Source: Ophthalmolycus amberensis
Taxonomy: Eukaryota > Chordata > Actinopteri > Perciformes > Zoarcidae
Assembly (NCBI GenBank): GCA_024529925.1
Contig: JAFEUB010000846.1
Location: 2,780,501-2,844,500, forward strand
Direction of reading: 5' to 3'
Length of the DNA: 64,000 bases
Positions 61,685-64,000 of this stretch are shown here, piece after piece. Below the pieces are notes generated by a model. That model was not told the DNA's origin. It did no database searches and saw only the letters and a list, made by a program, of their open reading frames with translations. Each line of letters starts with the position of its first letter. Within the stretch, counting starts at the first letter, position 1. Made by a program: the position numbers and the translations under genes.

Positions 61685-62650
61685 ACACACTCATGTCTAT
61701 CTATATGACAACATGAAATACAAAGTTGAATGTTGTTATTTATATAATAATCTGACTTCAACAGCTGTTTATATTTGTAAAAATCATGTCATGATTATAG
61801 CAGTTGAATTGGATGTGGCATACATTCAAGGTGAAATGTCACCGAGGAATGTGTTTAGAACAGCGCTACACAAATGGCAGAAAGTTTGATCATGTATTTG
61901 ATCATCTTAAATAACTGCAACCTATGAATACAGTTCAATTTTTAGAGTCCTGCCTGTGTTGAAATTATTCCCGCTGTGTGCCACGCCTCTTCTATGTGCC
62001 AAAAAGACTTCCACAAAGGATAGACCGGTGTTTCCTTGCTCTCTCTTCTAGAAGCCTCCTCTGCCCTCGTCCCTTCAAGGGACAGTCAATGGATTGGAAG
62101 ATCCTCCATGATTGCAGACGGAACAAGAACGTGAGGAAGCATAAGTTATCATATTGAAAAGCACCCATTGAGCTGCGGTCTGCCCGGTGAGGACGACAAG
62201 CTGGACTCCGAAGCCCCCACGCTAAACAGAACACTTTATTAATACTCGACTTGTCTAAATCGCACCAGATTCTCAAGATATGCGAAGGACACACAGACAA
62301 AGATTCCTTGCTTTATCGTTAGATACATTACAGAAGATGTAAACCCACTCAATACTCTTCACAACATCTATGGATTATCGCAAGGAATGATTGCCTTGTT
62401 CTTAAGAGACAATGCTGCAATATTAACTGATATTGGCTTGTCAAAAAATTGACATTGTCATGTATACTGGTAGGTGTGCAAAACTAAACTGCACTCTAGG
62501 TTATTTGAAATAAAGATTTATGAATATTTAGGGATACTAGTTGTGTTTCTGTAAAAAATAAACATCTTTTAAAGATTGTTTCTTTGTTACTCTCAGATAG
62601 TATAATATTCAAAAATGAAAATAAAATGTCCCTGAGAAGCTACAAAATCC

Positions 62651-62678
62651 TTCATCATTATTATTATTATTATTATTA
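62651..62678. repeat. (ATT)n trinucleotide microsatellite
   Basis: About nine ATT units in a row. Confidence 0.9.
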
Positions 62679-63579
62679 AGGAATTTAAATAACATAAGGC
62701 AGTTTACTGAACAAAATGATTGATATCCCTCATTTCACTGCTACTTCCTGTGTGGAAAAAATACATGCATTTCACCAGAACAGTTTTAGTCAATCTAGTA
62801 AATTAGCTAGCAGTACATACCAGAAACAGCTTCGGTTCAATGACTCCACCATTCTCATCCTTGGCTTGCTTTTCAGTTTCTTACAACAATCTGGAAACAC
62901 AAACACTCAAATCAGATATGAAAGAAAAATCAAGCAGCTTGATTATTGGCACTTTTACTGCCAGCGGGAAGCAGAGCTCTATTAAAACTGCTAAATGTTG
63001 TCTTGTCATCAGTTACATACTGTTTAACAATCATTTTTCCTGATGTTTACCGGTATATTAAAACTATTTTAACTGTTTGACTTTTTCCTGCCATTGACAA
63101 GTTCAAATCCCAACTCAGACTTGTTTTTGCTATGCATGTACATGCCTTAGTTGGGACAATAAAAACTATTCTAATAGTCTGCATGTGTCGTTATAAATGA
63201 CCAACTGCTTCATTTGATACAACAGGCATTCTGAATTGTAGGTCAACACCATCACTAAATTGTCTGGAACATGAATGATTGCATAATATCGCCTCAACAC
63301 CCTGAAGAAGGCTGACATGTCTAAATGCTGGTACATTTTGTAATCGTTTTTTGCATCTTGGCTGCAAGCATGCGACTATCTTCTTTCAAACCTAGGATTA
63401 AAATCACAACATATATAGTATGACTCTATGCAAGTTAACTAAGGTGCCCCAAATGTGTTGTATATGCTCATACATTTTCAGGTCCAATTATCAGCTGCCT
63501 GAGCTTTAAAGTTAGCCTCTGGTCACCAGAAGATCAACTTCAGTGTGCCAGCTACCAAGGACTGGTATGAATTAATAAA

Positions 63580-64000
63580 CTCAGCCATTGTTCACAGAAT
63601 AAATCAATGCAGCACTCTCTGCCACAAGTTCACTCTTGTTGTCAAGTCACCACAAACATGAAGACAACTCTGTTGTGACATTTGCAGATGACCCTACCGC
63701 CATCGGCCGGATTACAAACACCGATGAGACTTCTTATAGAGAGGAAATCAACATCCTTGCAGAGTGGTGCTCAGAGATAAACCTACTGCTCAATGTCAGT
63801 AAAACCAAGGAGCCGATTGTTGATTTGAGAAAAAGAGGCGAAGTTGCACACCCCTGTCTACATCAACGGAGCAAGTTAGCAGCTTTAAGTTTTTGATGGA
63901 AATCAGCATCACAAACAACCTGACATGGTCATCACACACCTCCATTCCAGGGAAGAAAGCTAATAAATGGCTGTATTTCTTAAGGAAAGTTAAGGAGGCA
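63580..64000 (+). mobile_element. LINE reverse-transcriptase remnant running off the window end
   Basis: The reading at 63636-63896 contains VVTFADDPTAIGRITNTDE, with the FADD form of the RT active site, then EINILAEWCSEINLLLNVSK and KTKEPIVDLRKRG. After a stop near 63896 other frames give ITNNLTWSSHTSIPGKK and LYFLRKVKEA. The copy is broken, and its 3' part lies beyond position 64000. Confidence 0.7.

Larger units (their letters stand above)
60491..63579. other. Intergenic, AT-rich, with a possible YY1-type site
   Basis: Two microsatellites lie here. At 61509-61524 GCCGCCATTTTAAG reads as the reverse of the YY1 core AAGATGGCGGC-like motif, within a slightly GC-rich patch (61430-61540) that could be a promoter. 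No exon could be recognised around it. Confidence 0.35.

Noticed and set aside
61992..62300. 102-codon minus-strand open frame
   Set aside because: No recognisable motif, neighbours or splice signals; not supported as a gene.
1..64000. CRISPR arrays, tRNA and rRNA genes, bacterial operons
   Set aside because: None seen. The tandem repeats are microsatellites or one duplication, and no cloverleaf or rRNA signature was noticed by eye. A tRNA scan was not possible here.

Overview
The window is vertebrate, almost certainly teleost fish, nuclear DNA. It has spliced genes with GT-AG introns, long (TG)n and poly-purine tracts, degenerate non-LTR retrotransposons of the kind common in fish, and hAT-like and pogo-like DNA transposon remnants. 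There are no bacterial features.

The window is dominated by one complete protein-coding gene on the minus strand, huwe1 (HECT, UBA and WWE domain E3 ubiquitin ligase). I reconstructed 80 coding exons from the initiator ATG at 57631-57633 to the TAG at 21686-21688. Every splice junction keeps the reading phase. The coding sequence sums to 13,830 nt, or 4,609 residues plus stop, against 4,374 in human. The order is: N-terminal armadillo-like region (exons 1-30), UBA (exon 32), UIM (exon 33), WWE (exon 38), a long linker with a strongly acidic patch (exons 50-52), ubiquitin-binding UBM repeats (exons 61-62), a Ser/Thr-rich linker (exons 63-65) and the C-terminal HECT domain (exons 74-80). The catalytic Cys codon is split by the last intron. 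A non-coding 5' exon containing a short uORF lies at 57841-57891, and a probable first exon and promoter lie at about 58850-59300.

One huwe1 intron (31703-32541) carries two let-7 family microRNA hairpins on the same strand as the gene. They match zebrafish let-7g and let-7h and correspond to the let-7f-2/mir-98 pair inside human HUWE1. One locus therefore makes both a giant ubiquitin ligase and a let-7 cluster.

Positions 1 to about 20,900 hold no recognisable gene. They contain microsatellites, poly-G runs, degenerate LINE pieces and an apparently identical 544-bp tandem duplication (17640-18727). Positions 59,340-64,000 hold two LINE reverse-transcriptase remnants, AT-rich repeats and otherwise unassigned DNA. 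Inside the huwe1 introns lie a 1.57-kb pogo-like element with terminal inverted repeats (47365-48930), a BED-finger hAT fragment (about 43290-44080) and a candidate hAT-type element (56380-57279).

I did not find a new multi-gene system. The most useful observations are the intronic let-7 pair, the symmetric exons next to the UBA domain and elsewhere, the splice-spanning uORF and the exact tandem duplication.
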